This document shows positions 9,957 to 19,079 of a stretch of 64,000 nt of DNA, one piece after another. A model generated the notes under the pieces. The model saw only the letters and a list, made by a program, of their open reading frames with translations. It had not been told where the DNA came from and did not search any database. This stretch comes from Rhynchopus euleeides (taxonomy: Eukaryota > Euglenozoa > Diplonemea > Diplonemida > Diplonemidae), in the NCBI GenBank assembly GCA_963210315.1, contig OY723242.1, forward strand, positions 310,001 through 374,000, given 5' to 3'. Position numbers and translations under genes: made by a program. Positions within the stretch are counted from its first letter, which is position 1; the number at the start of each line of letters is the position of its first letter.

Positions 9957-11212
9957 ACGTCCTTGCTGCCGGCTTTCCATGACCCCGAAACTAACCCTCT
10001 CATATTTATATGCTGCCCTTGCTTCCAAAAATGGAGCCGTTCTGCTGGATGTCCGCCCCCGAGAAGACGTGGGGACACGATATGTGGCTAAGCTGTGGCT
10101 CCGCAATCGTCGCAACATCATTTGCTGTTTTTCAAACCACCACCCACACCACCCCCCCTTATCCACCTTTGCAGGGAAGGCGCCAATTATACTTGGTGTT
10201 AAAAAGAAGCCGGCGGTACGTAATGTGTTTGTTTGTGCAACCGGGCTTTTTTTTTTGCCGACGCCCTCCACTGCCTCTCGAAACCCACCCTCCGATGAAA
10301 AAAAATAGCCAGACCAGAATCCATTTTTCCACTCCATGAAATCGCACAATCACGCACACGCGGTAATAGTGTTGTGCCAGAGTATAGGTCCCACAGGGCG
10401 GGGCCGAACGACAACACACACGACGGTACAAATCAGTTCCTCCTCCCATCCATACCTCCGTCAGTCTCCCTCTCTCTCTCTCTCTCTCGTTGTACTCTTG
10501 AAAGCGCAAGCATTCCAGTCCCTACCCCCCCTCCCCCGTGTATATGTCACCCCCCACAGGTGCAACGTCGGGAGGGGGTGTGACATAAACACACCTTTAG
10601 GGGGTGACAGATACACGGGGGGGGGGGGGGGGTGCCGGGTAGATAGATAGAATAAGCGCACCTTGTCTCCATCATGTCTCTCTCAAAGGGCTCTGACAGC
10701 GCCCCACTGGCGAGTTCCGGCCAACGCAAGCGACAACCCGCAAGATACCAAAGGGTACACAGGAGGGGGTCGGTTTGCTTCCAATTGGAGCCCCGAGTGT
10801 GCCTCCGCTGACCCCCCCTTCCCCTGTGCCTCCCGGTGGCCCCCGGTTGGGGGGGACTGGCGTTGGGCTGGCCCCCCGCCTGTGATGCAGCAGCCTTTTG
10901 GAATGAGCGAAACACTCTCTCTCACCCTTTCTGTCCCCCCTCCCCCCCAAGCGTTTGGCAGTGTGCCGCTGGCACACACTGCTCGCGCCCCTCCTCCCCT
11001 GAAGCTCTGGCCAACGCAAGCGTCAGCCAAAGCAAATGGCATGTGTTGAGCGAACCATCCCAGTATCGATCTCTCTCTCTCTCTTTCGTATGCTGCGGAA
11101 GTGTGAATATCTCCGGGACGAAGATACCCGCACCCTTTCTCTCTCTCTCTCACTTGCTCTCCAACGTATCACACATCACACAGCGCATCACACAGCTGGG
11201 GGATCAACTGCC
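9957..11212. other. Intergenic with CT-runs and palindromes, no gene seen
   Basis: It contains TCTCTC runs at about 10463-10488, 11070-11088 and 11138-11155, a G-run at 10617-10631, and the inverted repeat described separately. The short ORFs are low-complexity and overlapping. No protein family was recognised. Confidence 0.5.
10530..10623. repeat. Palindrome able to form alternative hairpins
   Basis: GTGTATATGTCACCCCCC near 10536 can pair either with GGGGGTGTGACATAAACAC near 10575-10593 or with GGGGGTGACAGATACAC near 10600-10616. The two stems exclude each other. The outer stem is extended by C- and G-runs. No coding sequence lies next to it. Confidence 0.6.
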
Positions 11213-11839
11213 TCAGACGGTGCGGTACTCAGGGTTTTCCTGGATGTCGCGAGCGTACTTCCGCATGTAGGAGACAGCCACGAAGAAGATGATCAGCGAC
11301 ACAACGATGTTGATCGTCATCGAGGAGCGGGACAGCCCGGTGCATGTCGGGTCGGGGTCCTCACACCACTGCGTGAAGTTGTCGCGCTCCGTGCGCTGGA
11401 TGTCGAAGCCTTCAGGGCACCAGTCGTAGCAGCCGCCGTCCGTGAAGTTGCCGTTGTGCTCCAGGCACTCCGACCGCGAGATCATGTCAGGGGTCAGGCT
11501 CTGGTCGCAGTTGATGACGTTCACAGCCACCAGGATGAGCGCCGCAATCATCAGGCTTGCACGCCACAGCGTGTTCCAGGCGCAGCCGCTGGCGGCGCCC
11601 AGCTTGCCGTACTGCGTCGGGCAGCACAGCCACGTGGCACACAGGCCGAAGGGCCCGCACAGAGCGGTCGACAGACACGCCGGCAGGTAGTCATCGCGCC
11701 CGACCTCCTCAATCACGACAACGCGGTCGCCAGACACAGGAACACCCTGCACGCCCTGGACACCCTGCACGTGCGCGCCATAAGCGGGCGCGACGGTGCC
11801 CGTCACAGGGGTCGCCTCGTCACCAGTGTGCTGGCCCAT
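11213..11839 (-). CDS. Small Cys-rich multi-pass membrane protein
   Basis: 208 residues, ATG at 11839 (context ACAACAATGG), stop TGA. The N-terminal ~45 residues are hydrophilic with a short GVQGVQGV repeat. Residues ~52-73 are a cysteine-rich hydrophobic segment (LSTALCGPFGLCATWLCC), ~90-109 a second membrane segment, and ~173-191 a third, followed by a basic tail (YMRKYARDIQ). The loop at ~110-172 has seven cysteines and an NFT glycosylation sequon, consistent with a disulfide-bonded extracellular or lumenal domain. The first Cys-rich segment recalls PLAC8/CYSTM-type proteins, but the match is too weak to assign. Function unknown. On the gene strand, TTTTTTTGACAACACACAG precedes the start by about 12 bases and could be a splice-acceptor tract. 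Confidence 0.75.
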   Translation of the reverse strand: MGQHTGDEATPVTGTVAPAYGAHVQGVQGVQGVPVSGDRVVVIEEVGRDDYLPACLSTALCGPFGLCATWLCCPTQYGKLGAASGCAWNTLWRASLMIAALILVAVNVINCDQSLTPDMISRSECLEHNGNFTDGGCYDWCPEGFDIQRTERDNFTQWCEDPDPTCTGLSRSSMTINIVVSLIIFFVAVSYMRKYARDIQENPEYRTV

Positions 11840-11909
11840 TGTTGTGAAGGCTGTGTGTTGTCAAAAAAATAGATGTGTATATTGGTGTACCTGAAATCCC
11901 GTGTAAACC

Positions 11910-11934
11910 GTACGAAAGAACTACGAAATACGGG
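11910..11934. promoter_or_regulatory. Conserved 24-nt motif upstream of the membrane protein gene
   Basis: TACGAAAGAA, one variable base, then TACGAAATACGGG. The same 24 bases with one change occur at 14951-14974, in the same orientation. It lies ~70-95 bp before the ATG of the minus-strand gene. It contains two TACGAAA direct repeats 11 bp apart. A promoter or initiator role is inference; a weaker relative (GAAGAAATACGAAAGG) is at 30132. Confidence 0.35.
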
Positions 11935-11939
11935 GTAGG

Positions 11940-12360
11940 GAGGGTGTATGATTTTCCGGATTTTCCTGTTTTTTCCCGATTTTCCGAAAAATTTGCCACT
12001 GGTTGACACAAGGGCGAATTTCGAGAAAAATCCGAAAATCAGGAAAAATCAGGTTTTTTTCGGATTTCCGGGATGGTCACCATACACCCTCCGGAAAAAA
12101 ATCCGAAATTTTTGGGTCGAAAAAAAAATTTTTTTTTCTGACCCGAAAATCTGTGTCTGCGGACTGCCACACTGTGAAAAATCGGAAAATTTCCGAAAAA
12201 AGTCGAAAATTTTGGCCTTTCCTGGCCTATGTGGTCCCAAAGGGCCCGGGTTGCCCGGATTTTCACCCAAAAACACCCCAAAAATTTTTCCGCCGCCCTT
12301 CGGGCGGCGGATTGGCCGCCTTCGGCGGCGTCGTCGTTTCACTCTGTACGAAGGACGTCG
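11940..12360. other. Degenerate TTTTCCGGAAAA-type tract and GC hairpins
   Basis: The sequence is built from variations of GAAAAATCCGAAAAT and their complements and ends in the hairpins CCGCCGCCC-TT-CGGGCGGCGG and GGCCGCC-TT-CGGCGG (12290-12330). It looks like a repeatedly duplicated quasi-palindrome. ORFs across it are low-complexity (Lys/Phe-rich) and not believable genes. Confidence 0.5.
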
Positions 12361-13430
12361 GTAAAGCCGAGCCCTTTGTACAACCGTTTCACTTCGACTT
12401 CTTTTCGGCTGTCTGTTTGTTTGCGTTTCCAGTCCCGTGCCTGTCTGTCGTCCGGACGCCCTGTTTTTATGGTTTTCTCCTGTTGCTCCGTCACGGCGCC
12501 TCATGTTCTGGGGTTGCACGTGTTCTTCTCGCTGTTGCGGCGCTGCCTGAAAGAACCCCCGTCCGCCCCTCTCGGCTCCATCTCCGAGTGCCTACCTCGT
12601 TCTGTCCGCTTTCCCTAGGAGGTACAGAGAGACCCCCTCTCCCCGCCGAGCATCTCAGAAGATGCCGTGTCCCGCATCCAAATGTAGTTGCAGGTGCCCT
12701 CGGTTGCGGTGTTGTAGCGCAGTCCGCGCCGGTCGGAGGCCACACGCCACTCTGGAGTGCCTCCCACCGTCTGAGACCCCGGGCCCCCCATGGGCTGGGG
12801 GGGCCTTCCATCGGCATGGCAATGCCTACCAGGTGTCGGACGCGATTCCGACTGTAAAGTGTCACAGTCTGTGGCTCGTCGATGCCAAGATCCTCGTTAC
12901 GGTCCGATGAAACTGGGTGTTATTCGGAGCCCTACAACTGCAACACGGGAGGCTTGACAACCGGCTCCTGATGCAGGGAACGTATGCTGCAATTTTATCT
13001 GCGTTCATGCAGGCGTTGCCCCGCCTGCAAGGTGACCGTCTTTTGCTGTCCTCAGGTGTACCGTACCCTGAATGGGAACGGGAAGAACGTTCCTCTCGGG
13101 CATGCTACGTTGTCGAAAACTTTGCGATACACGGCCAGCTTCCTCGTGGCCTCATGTTCTTCTGTCCCTTCTGTTGTGATGCGTCTCATGGATGTGCCCT
13201 GCAGGGCTTCCACACAGTGTCGAGGAGTGATCCTCGCACGGAAAAACAATTGGCTTGGTCTTCCCGCTTTCGGGCTCCCGTCTCCGAGAGCCCAGCACAG
13301 TTTTGAGTCGGACCTGGGATAGCGGTTCGAACGGGAATTTCGGGCCGAACCCTGAAATTCTCCAACACCCCATATCGCACCTGAGACGCGGCTTCCTTAT
13401 CTGAGGGGCCGCGTCCAAATACACGGACTT
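12361..13430. other. Unassigned region
   Basis: Overlapping ORFs of 100-280 codons occur on both strands without recognisable domains. GGGCCCCCCATGGGCTGGGGGGGCC near 12780 is self-complementary. Nothing supports a gene. Confidence 0.4.
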
Positions 13431-13500
13431 TGCTAAACTGGACCCAACTCCCCACACTCTTTTTTTGGCCATTTTTCCAAAAAATCCCCCCATTTTTTAC
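13431..13500 (+). repeat. Dispersed AACTGGACCCAACTCCCC block
   Basis: It is nearly identical to the interior of the MITE-like elements at 2582 and 5438 (TTTGCTAAACTGGACCCAAC, then CTCCCCACACTCTTTTTTTG) but lacks the AGCGAAGGCCCCC end. A diverged relative is near 53590-53640. Confidence 0.7.
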
Positions 13501-13880
13501 AAAATTTTACAGAATTTACAGTTCGTTATACATCCTCCTAGGGAGTCGTTTTTTATTTTGGGTGGCACTTTTTTTTGGGGGGGTATTATTGGGGGGGTTC
13601 CTTCAAGGTTTGAGGTGACCCAACCCAGCCCAGGGTGCGATGCAGCAAAGAGACGAGTCATGCCCCGTTGATATCACCTCACAAAATCGCCTTGCTACGA
13701 CTTCAGCATCCACACATACGACACATGACACACCCAGCAGATCAGTTCTAACAGCATTCCTAAGTATGGAAGCAACCAAAACTGATGAAGAAAATGCCCG
13801 GGCTCACATTTCAGGTTTCAACGGCAAGTGGCTGCACAGACCGGCGTGTTTCAAATGAGCCCTTACCACAGGAGCTCACG

Positions 13881-14374
13881 ATGGCGGGGGTGGAGGCAGC
13901 TGTGAGGGAGGCCGGCTACAAGATGAAGCGCCCTCTGCTCCGTGTTCTGTGGGGCAACTTACTGGAGGCAACGGAGACACTGCCTCTGGGCGAAGCCATA
14001 GGGCAGTGTTTTTGTGTCAGCACCTTCGCACTTTATTTTGAAAACAAGGCAGCTGCCTTGTTTTCAAAATAAGGTGCGAAGGTGCTGAAGCCGCTCTTAA
14101 GCATGGCACCGACAAGGTGAAGACCCTCCTTAAGTCAGCAAGGCCTTCCAACCTGTGGAGGCCCAAGCCTGCAGCAAAGAAGGCTGCCAAGAAGCCGGCT
14201 GCTAAGGCAGCCAGCTCAACCCCCCTCGCAAAGAGGCGCCCAAAGAGGGCCGAGCACCACGGACAGTGCGGTGGCAACCCTCCTCGACTTCCTGATGCCA
14301 CAGGCCTAGAAGTCACGTACAGTCCATTCCGCCAGCACAGCAACCAGCCTGGTGCCCAGTGTGTGGTTTGTTGA
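13881..14374 (+). pseudogene. Lys/Ala-rich histone H1-like reading frame split by a palindrome
   Basis: From ATG 13881 a frame reads MAGVEAAVREAGYKMKRPLL and continues to LPLGEAIGQ, where the 70-bp palindrome 14018-14087 interrupts it and leads to a stop at 14072. Beyond the palindrome another frame resumes (ALKHGTDKVKTLL, then KPAAKKAAKKPAAKAA and AKRRPKRA), a basic Lys/Ala/Pro tail of the type in histone H1 or other chromatin proteins. The stop is TGA at 14372. The two halves together resemble a small basic DNA-binding protein. If the palindrome is an insertion, the gene is broken; a spliced palindrome is the alternative. The H1 assignment rests on composition only. Confidence 0.4.
14018..14087. 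repeat. 70-bp palindrome with no spacer
   Basis: Two 35-bp arms meet directly (centre ...CAAGGCAG/CTGCCTTG...), with one mismatch. Ends are CAGCACCTTCGCA and TGCGAAGGTGCTG. The CTTCGC/GCGAAG ends recall the local MITE family. Confidence 0.9.
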
Positions 14375-15318
14375 CCAGAATTGTTGTTGTTCATGTTCTT
14401 TGTTCTCAGAGCCCGTAGAAGGAAATGAGCAGAACCGCTGATCTTGCCCCAAGCAGCCTTGGAACAGATATCAGGTTAGCGAGCAGCCAGAGTTGGCCTC
14501 AGACGGTCACTACTAAACACGCCAGGTTCGTGATACCCTTGCAACACCATCTTTATTCCACACGCCAACATGATCCACGTGATCAGCCGAGGCGAATGGT
14601 GACTTTGTTGCTCACCTGTGGCGGTCTTGTTGATTGGTGTGCTGCAGTACGCGGGTCGGCGGGCCGTGGCTTGGCGGTGGCGGTCGTCCCGCTCCGCGTC
14701 GGGGGCGAGCCCAGGCCCCCTTCCCCAACATGCTGCTGCTTTTGATGATTTACGTGGTATTATGTGAGCAAGGTGGGTTCTGTCAGGACGGTGTATGTTG
14801 CCGGGGGGGGCGCGTGGGCTGCCATTGAGTTGCACGGAGTGTGTCAGTGCGTGCATTCTTCCCGGCGCGCGAAGCGCGCCGGGAAAAAAATACGCCACTC
14901 CAGCCGCCAAAAAAGCAGGGGAAAAAACGACACCCCTACCACTAAAATCCTTACGAAAGAAGTACGAAATACGGGATGTCAATTACACCATATATCGTCC
15001 TGACTGTGTGGTGGTGGGTGGGTGGGTCGGTGGGGTGGGGGAAAAAAAAGGAGCCCGGCACCAGGGCGTGGATACTGTGACGGAGACTGGGGGTGTGCGG
15101 CTGCCGTTTTAAACTTTCCAGCCTCTCGACGACCGCTTGGCAAAGCCCCGCCACACGGTAGCCCCCCCCCCCCCCCCCCCCACACGCCAACCTACACTTT
15201 TTTCGGGGGTGGGCCCCACTGCCCCAACGCGACTACCAACAAACAACAGCCTGACCCCCCCCCCCCCCAGACTGCCGCACGGGGAGCGGGGGTCGCGTGA
15301 CTGCCCCACCACACCCCC
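14375..15318. other. Intergenic with GC hairpin, motif copy and C-runs
   Basis: It holds the hairpin CCCGGCGCGC-GAA-GCGCGCCGGG (14861-14883), a copy of the 24-nt TACGAAAGAA motif (14951-14974) and long C-runs (15164-15181 and 15257-15269). No gene was recognised. Confidence 0.5.
14951..14974. repeat. Second copy of the 24-nt TACGAAAGAA motif
   Basis: It is identical to 11911-11934 at 23 of 24 positions (G instead of C at the variable base). No start codon of a believable gene lies close by, which weakens a simple promoter reading. Confidence 0.6.
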
Positions 15319-16608
15319 CTACTCGTAAGGGTTCGCCGAACGCTTCCCATACGCCGACCTCCCGAGAATGGAGAGCGCCTCTTCGATCCGTATCAGCTCG
15401 TTCACCTTCGCCGTATTCTCGGCTCTCACAGGAGCGCCCAGCCGGATCAAATCCACCCCGGCCACCACCCCGATCGCCGCATCCTTTGCATCCTCCGTTG
15501 CATCGCCCTGGAGAGCCACACAGCACCCGGCCTCAGCCTCTGAGCTGCTTTTAAACTCCTGCCTATACGCAACGAAGCTGGTCACCGTGTGATGATCCAA
15601 CGGGGATATAATGGGGCACGTGCAGTTGGGGACCTTCTTGAAGCGCGATGTGGCAGTGTGCCTCGAGAGGAGACACGCCGCGTCCCAGGCTTCCCTGTCG
15701 TCCTGCGGGGCATCGCCCTCTGCGTAGAAGGGGTCCTGGAACCCGCAGACGGGGTACCGCTCGGACCACCCCCTGTAGAGCTGCAGCAGCGTCGCGCTGG
15801 GGACCTTCGTGGAGACCAGAGACTTCCCAGATAGCTCATAGAGGCCAGAGCCGACATAGAGATCTTCAGCACCAACGTCAATCCACAGCTCGGCACGTTT
15901 GTCGTAGCCCAAGGCGGCCAGCGCAGCGTGGGTGGTTCGGACAGGCCATTCGAGTGAGGTGGTGGGGGAAACAATCCCGCCGTCGTACCCCGTGTCGCCG
16001 GCGTCCGCCCCGTGCTCCTCGATGGCGAGGCGGCGCGCCGTTTGGTATGTCTCGCAGGCCATGCGGGCGGCATCTGCGAAGGTCGCAGCACCGACCGGGC
16101 ACACCCCGACGCCCCGAAGGGGCGACAGATTCCCGCCATGCCTGCCCCCGGAGAAGATTGTGAACACGGGGTAGGGCAGGACGCTGGTTCGCATGCGTTG
16201 GACCGCCCCCGATGCTTCGAGCTTTGCCTTGGCGTAGGAGAAGAGAGATGCCCGCTCGTAGCACGCCCCGGCCCGGGCGAAGGCGACGGACACGGCGAAG
16301 GCGTTGGGTGTCCCGTTCAGCTTCGCATCGGCATCCTCTTGCTTCGTGACGCTCATCCCCACAGCCCAGTCCCAACGGGAGGCGGGTTGGGTGCGGCTAG
16401 CGGAGGTGCCCTGCATGGTTGCACCCCACCCCGCAGGTGCCGCCCCCTTGGGTGGGCTGCTGCAGGCGTCGGGGCAGGTAGCGGTGGGTGTGTCGACCAG
16501 GCAGCAGTGGTCTGTCTTCGGGGTGGTGATGCAGCATTCTGTGGCGCGGAGCTCCCCATCAGCTGTCATGCGGCGCTGCACTGCGATGTGTTTGACGGTG
16601 CGGACCAT
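15319..16608 (-). CDS. Enolase-family protein, catalytic residues lost
   Basis: 429 residues from ATG 16608; a TTG-led Gly-rich extension upstream is rejected. Stop TAG at 15319. Enolase landmarks are in order: a degenerate N-domain (res ~1-45), the NAFAVSVAFARAGA helix (~102-115, cf. NAILGVSLA), LPYPVFTIFSGGRHGGN (~144-160, cf. LPVPxxNVLNGGxHAGN), GDTGYDGG (~204-211, cf. GDEGG), WIDVGAED (~242-249), QDPF (~291-294, cf. EDPF), ATEDAKDAAIG (~370-380) and IRLGAPVRAENTAKVNEL (~388-405, cf. KTGAPxRSERxAKxNQL). The usual Mg ligand Glu of EDPF is Gln, Glu of DEGG is Asp, the SHRSGET histidine region reads ALQGDAT, and the catalytic lysines are replaced (Arg at 389; no Lys in the CPIISPLDHH stretch). 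It is therefore probably a pseudoenzyme like other divergent enolases (for example ENO4-type), not the glycolytic enzyme. A pyrimidine-rich stretch ending CAG precedes the ATG by two bases. Confidence 0.85.
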   Translation of the reverse strand: MVRTVKHIAVQRRMTADGELRATECCITTPKTDHCCLVDTPTATCPDACSSPPKGAAPAGWGATMQGTSASRTQPASRWDWAVGMSVTKQEDADAKLNGTPNAFAVSVAFARAGACYERASLFSYAKAKLEASGAVQRMRTSVLPYPVFTIFSGGRHGGNLSPLRGVGVCPVGAATFADAARMACETYQTARRLAIEEHGADAGDTGYDGGIVSPTTSLEWPVRTTHAALAALGYDKRAELWIDVGAEDLYVGSGLYELSGKSLVSTKVPSATLLQLYRGWSERYPVCGFQDPFYAEGDAPQDDREAWDAACLLSRHTATSRFKKVPNCTCPIISPLDHHTVTSFVAYRQEFKSSSEAEAGCCVALQGDATEDAKDAAIGVVAGVDLIRLGAPVRAENTAKVNELIRIEEALSILGRSAYGKRSANPYE

Positions 16609-16619
16609 CGCTGGGCCAG

Positions 16620-17228
16620 TCAGGGGGAGTTGGAAGGAGGCGGGGCCCGGGGGGGCGTCTTCCAACCCCCCCCCCCCCCCACCGCCCCTCACCCCCTCAC
16701 CCAACAGCAACGGTCACGGCAACGGGGCAGCAGCACCTTCACTCAATACAGGGGCGGGGCGGATTGCAACGTCGGAGGCATATCCTTCCTTTCCTTTTTT
16801 TGCTGGGTTCTGAAGGGAGAAGGGGGTCAGTAGGGGTGGGGTGGGGTGAGGTGGGGTGGGGGGGGGGGGGGGGGGGGCGGTAAAATAGGTTTGTGTAAAT
16901 GCTGTACGCCCTGGGGAAAATCCTGTCGGGGGTGGTGGGCGGTGCCAGTGTTTTCCGGTTTTCAAAACCAGGGTTTCCCGGTTCCCGGTTTTCTGGAAAA
17001 AAAAAAAAGGTCGGTCTCATTTTTGGCGGGTTTTTTTGTGACTTTGGGACAGTAGAACAGTCAGAAAAAACGCCATAAAAAAATAGAAAGTGACCCCATC
17101 GTGATCCGCACAGAGCTCAAATAGTCCAAAGAAGGCAGAGAAGCGGAGAAGAAAAATGGACCTAGCGGGTGGCCCGGTGGGTGGTGATGCCCTCGTCATG
17201 CAGGTCTCTTCTGTTTTGAAGGTGCACA
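16620..17228. other. Upstream of the enolase-like gene: long C/G homopolymers
   Basis: It holds C-runs near 16666-16680, a G-run of about twenty at 16858-16877 with short GGGGTGGGG repeats before it, and a CCGGTTTTC/GAAAACCGG-like tract at 16950-17010. No gene was recognised. Confidence 0.5.
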
Positions 17229-17408
17229 CATGGTGGACTCCAGCCACCCTAGCGAGTGTCTAAGAGGGGTCTAAGACTGCAGTCTGTACTGAAGACGGGA
17301 GTCTATTTTCCAGCTAATTTACGCTAAGACTCCCGCTGGTTGAGATTCATGGGAGACACACAGTGTACTCCAGCGGAGGTAGGGTAACCTCCGCTGGAGT
17401 TCACCGTG
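17229..17408. mobile_element. Short element with GGTGGACTCCAGC / GCTGGAGTTCACC ends
   Basis: 180-bp element whose ends match the termini of the 3-kb element at 35245-38283. It has no coding capacity and is a diverged MITE-like relative. Confidence 0.6.
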
Positions 17409-17810
17409 TCGTCTGCCTCTGTGCAGCGTCACTCGGTGCCATCGAATACATGGCGACAGCCCACCAACTCGAGACAGATCTGCTTGTCTGGAGGGCTGAG
17501 ACGAGAACACGAACGAATTTCAAGCAGTCTTGAAGGTCGCCAAGCCTATTGGGGGCAACTAACAGATGAGATTTGTTTGTTGCCTGTCGTCACAGCTAGC
17601 CCATCTCCTCGATAACGGAATGTGTGCAGAGATCTCGTGGACCCTTTGGCCATTCTGTCGTGCACCCACTCCACCCACAACGCACACCTGTCACGAGTGG
17701 TCGCTCCCCCGTCCTCCTCCACCCTGAAGGTTGAACCCTCAAGGACCAGTGATCTCCTGCTGGCCGGGCTGCGATCAGCGAAGCCTTCCTACTTACAAGC
17801 GAATCCAGAC
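17409..17810 (+). other. Unassigned region
   Basis: A 69-codon ORF at 17406-17615 overlaps the end of the preceding element and has no recognised domain. Nothing else was seen. Confidence 0.3.
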
Positions 17811-17880
17811 TGTAGGGAACAGATGTTCACTACCGTGGCCTCCGGCGGCTGGGGGGCTCCGCCCCCCAGACCCCCCTGCG
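17811..17880 (-). repeat. GGGGGGCGGAGCCCCCC hairpin element, minus orientation
   Basis: Reverse complement of the family consensus, including the AACAGATGTTCACTACCGTG tail (family tail CACGGTAGTGAACATCTGTT). Confidence 0.85.
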
Positions 17881-18024
17881 TAAAAAAATTACACCAGACC
17901 GGTTTTTTGGCCGAGAGTCCAAACTTTCAAAGCAGCTGCTGCGCCTGCCCCACCAAGCAGCCTCAGTACGACAGGACGCGCGCAGGCACCGGGCCCTCTC
18001 AGATTCTGGGAGGGTTTGCGCGGG

Positions 18025-18049
18025 TCGCGCGCGCCGAAGGCGCGCGCGA
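18025..18049. repeat. GC hairpin with GAAG loop
   Basis: TCGCGCGCGCC-GAA-GGCGCGCGCGA. Same style as the hairpins at 734, 14861 and 34244. Confidence 0.8.
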
Positions 18050-18589
18050 AAAATTTTCAAAACCAGAAAAACCGGAAAACGGCGCCAGAAAAAAAGTCTA
18101 TCTTATACCCTGGTTTTCCCGATCATCAAGAAAAAAACGGGGCTCATGATGAGGTACATTTTTTGGGGGGGGTGTGAAAACTATCTGTGCCCCCGCTGGA
18201 TCGTAAAGTGACAGCAAAACGAGACAACAAACCAATTACTGCCGAAAGTTGTTTTGTTGGAACGCAGACCCCCGGGACCCTCTGGGACTCTTTTATCCCC
18301 CCCCCCCCTTTCTTCTGTCTACTCGACAGAAGGAAACGGGGAAAACGATCCCGGCCCCAGTCTTTGTTTGCTCCCGACCGTATGTTGCTTCTCCTCCCCC
18401 CATATATGCGTCGCCCGCTGGGTAGCCTCCGAGCTCACTCCCCCTAACTGTACCTGTCATCCTGATCGAAACGGGAAACCCGAATCCCAGCACCAGGTCA
18501 AGTAGTTCGTTGACTCCCCTCTCTAAACCGCGCTGCCTGCCGCTGAACTCCTCGCAAGCGCACCCCCCCAAGCCGTGTCGCCCCCAAAC

Positions 18590-18895
18590 CGTGCCTGTCC
18601 GTCCCGAAACGTAACCCTCTGCGATACTCCACTCGACCCGTGCCCGACGACAGGCTTTTCCCTATCCGGAACCACCTTCCACCCTCCAATGCCTGCGTCG
18701 AGCCCCGGAGAGGATCTGATTTCGTTCCCATGGTTGCCCCCGCTCACTCCCCTGAGCTATGGCTGTTCCACCCTGACCGACAAAACCCTGTCCCTTGCGT
18801 TTCTCCACTCTACCCGTGCCCGCCGCGAGGTCTTTCCCTATCCGGTCCCCGACCTTCCAAACCCCCATGCCTGCGCTGAGCCCCGGGGAGGATAC
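18590..18895. repeat. Diverged ~177-bp tandem duplication
   Basis: CCACTCGACCCGTGCCCG ... TTTCCCTATCCGG ... ATGCCTGCGTCGAGCCCCGG recurs ~177 bp later with about a quarter of bases changed. No convincing ORF spans it. Confidence 0.6.
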
Positions 18896-19009
18896 GCCTT
18901 CTTCACCCCTGCAAGATTCTCGATCCATTACATGTACGCCCCTTTGCATCATGGCCATCCCCAACTGGCTGGCGGAAACAGAGACTCGGTGTTGCGTTAT
19001 TTGTTTGTA

Positions 19010-19078
19010 CGAACGGTGCCTGCCAGTGCATGTGTGCAGATTCCGAACGCTGCCACGAGTCTTTTTCAGTTGGAAAAC
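19010..19078 (+). repeat. Dispersed repeat shared with 29520-29575
   Basis: Both places share CGGTGCCTG-C-CAGTGCAT...GAACGCTGCC-A/G-CGAGTCTTTTT. The boundaries were not determined. Confidence 0.55.
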
Positions 19079-19079
19079 C

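Noticed and set aside
12003-12857. 284-codon plus ORF
   Set aside because: It starts in the degenerate GAAAAATCC tract and crosses GC hairpins. Sequence is low-complexity at first and shows no domain later; opposite-strand ORFs are equally long.
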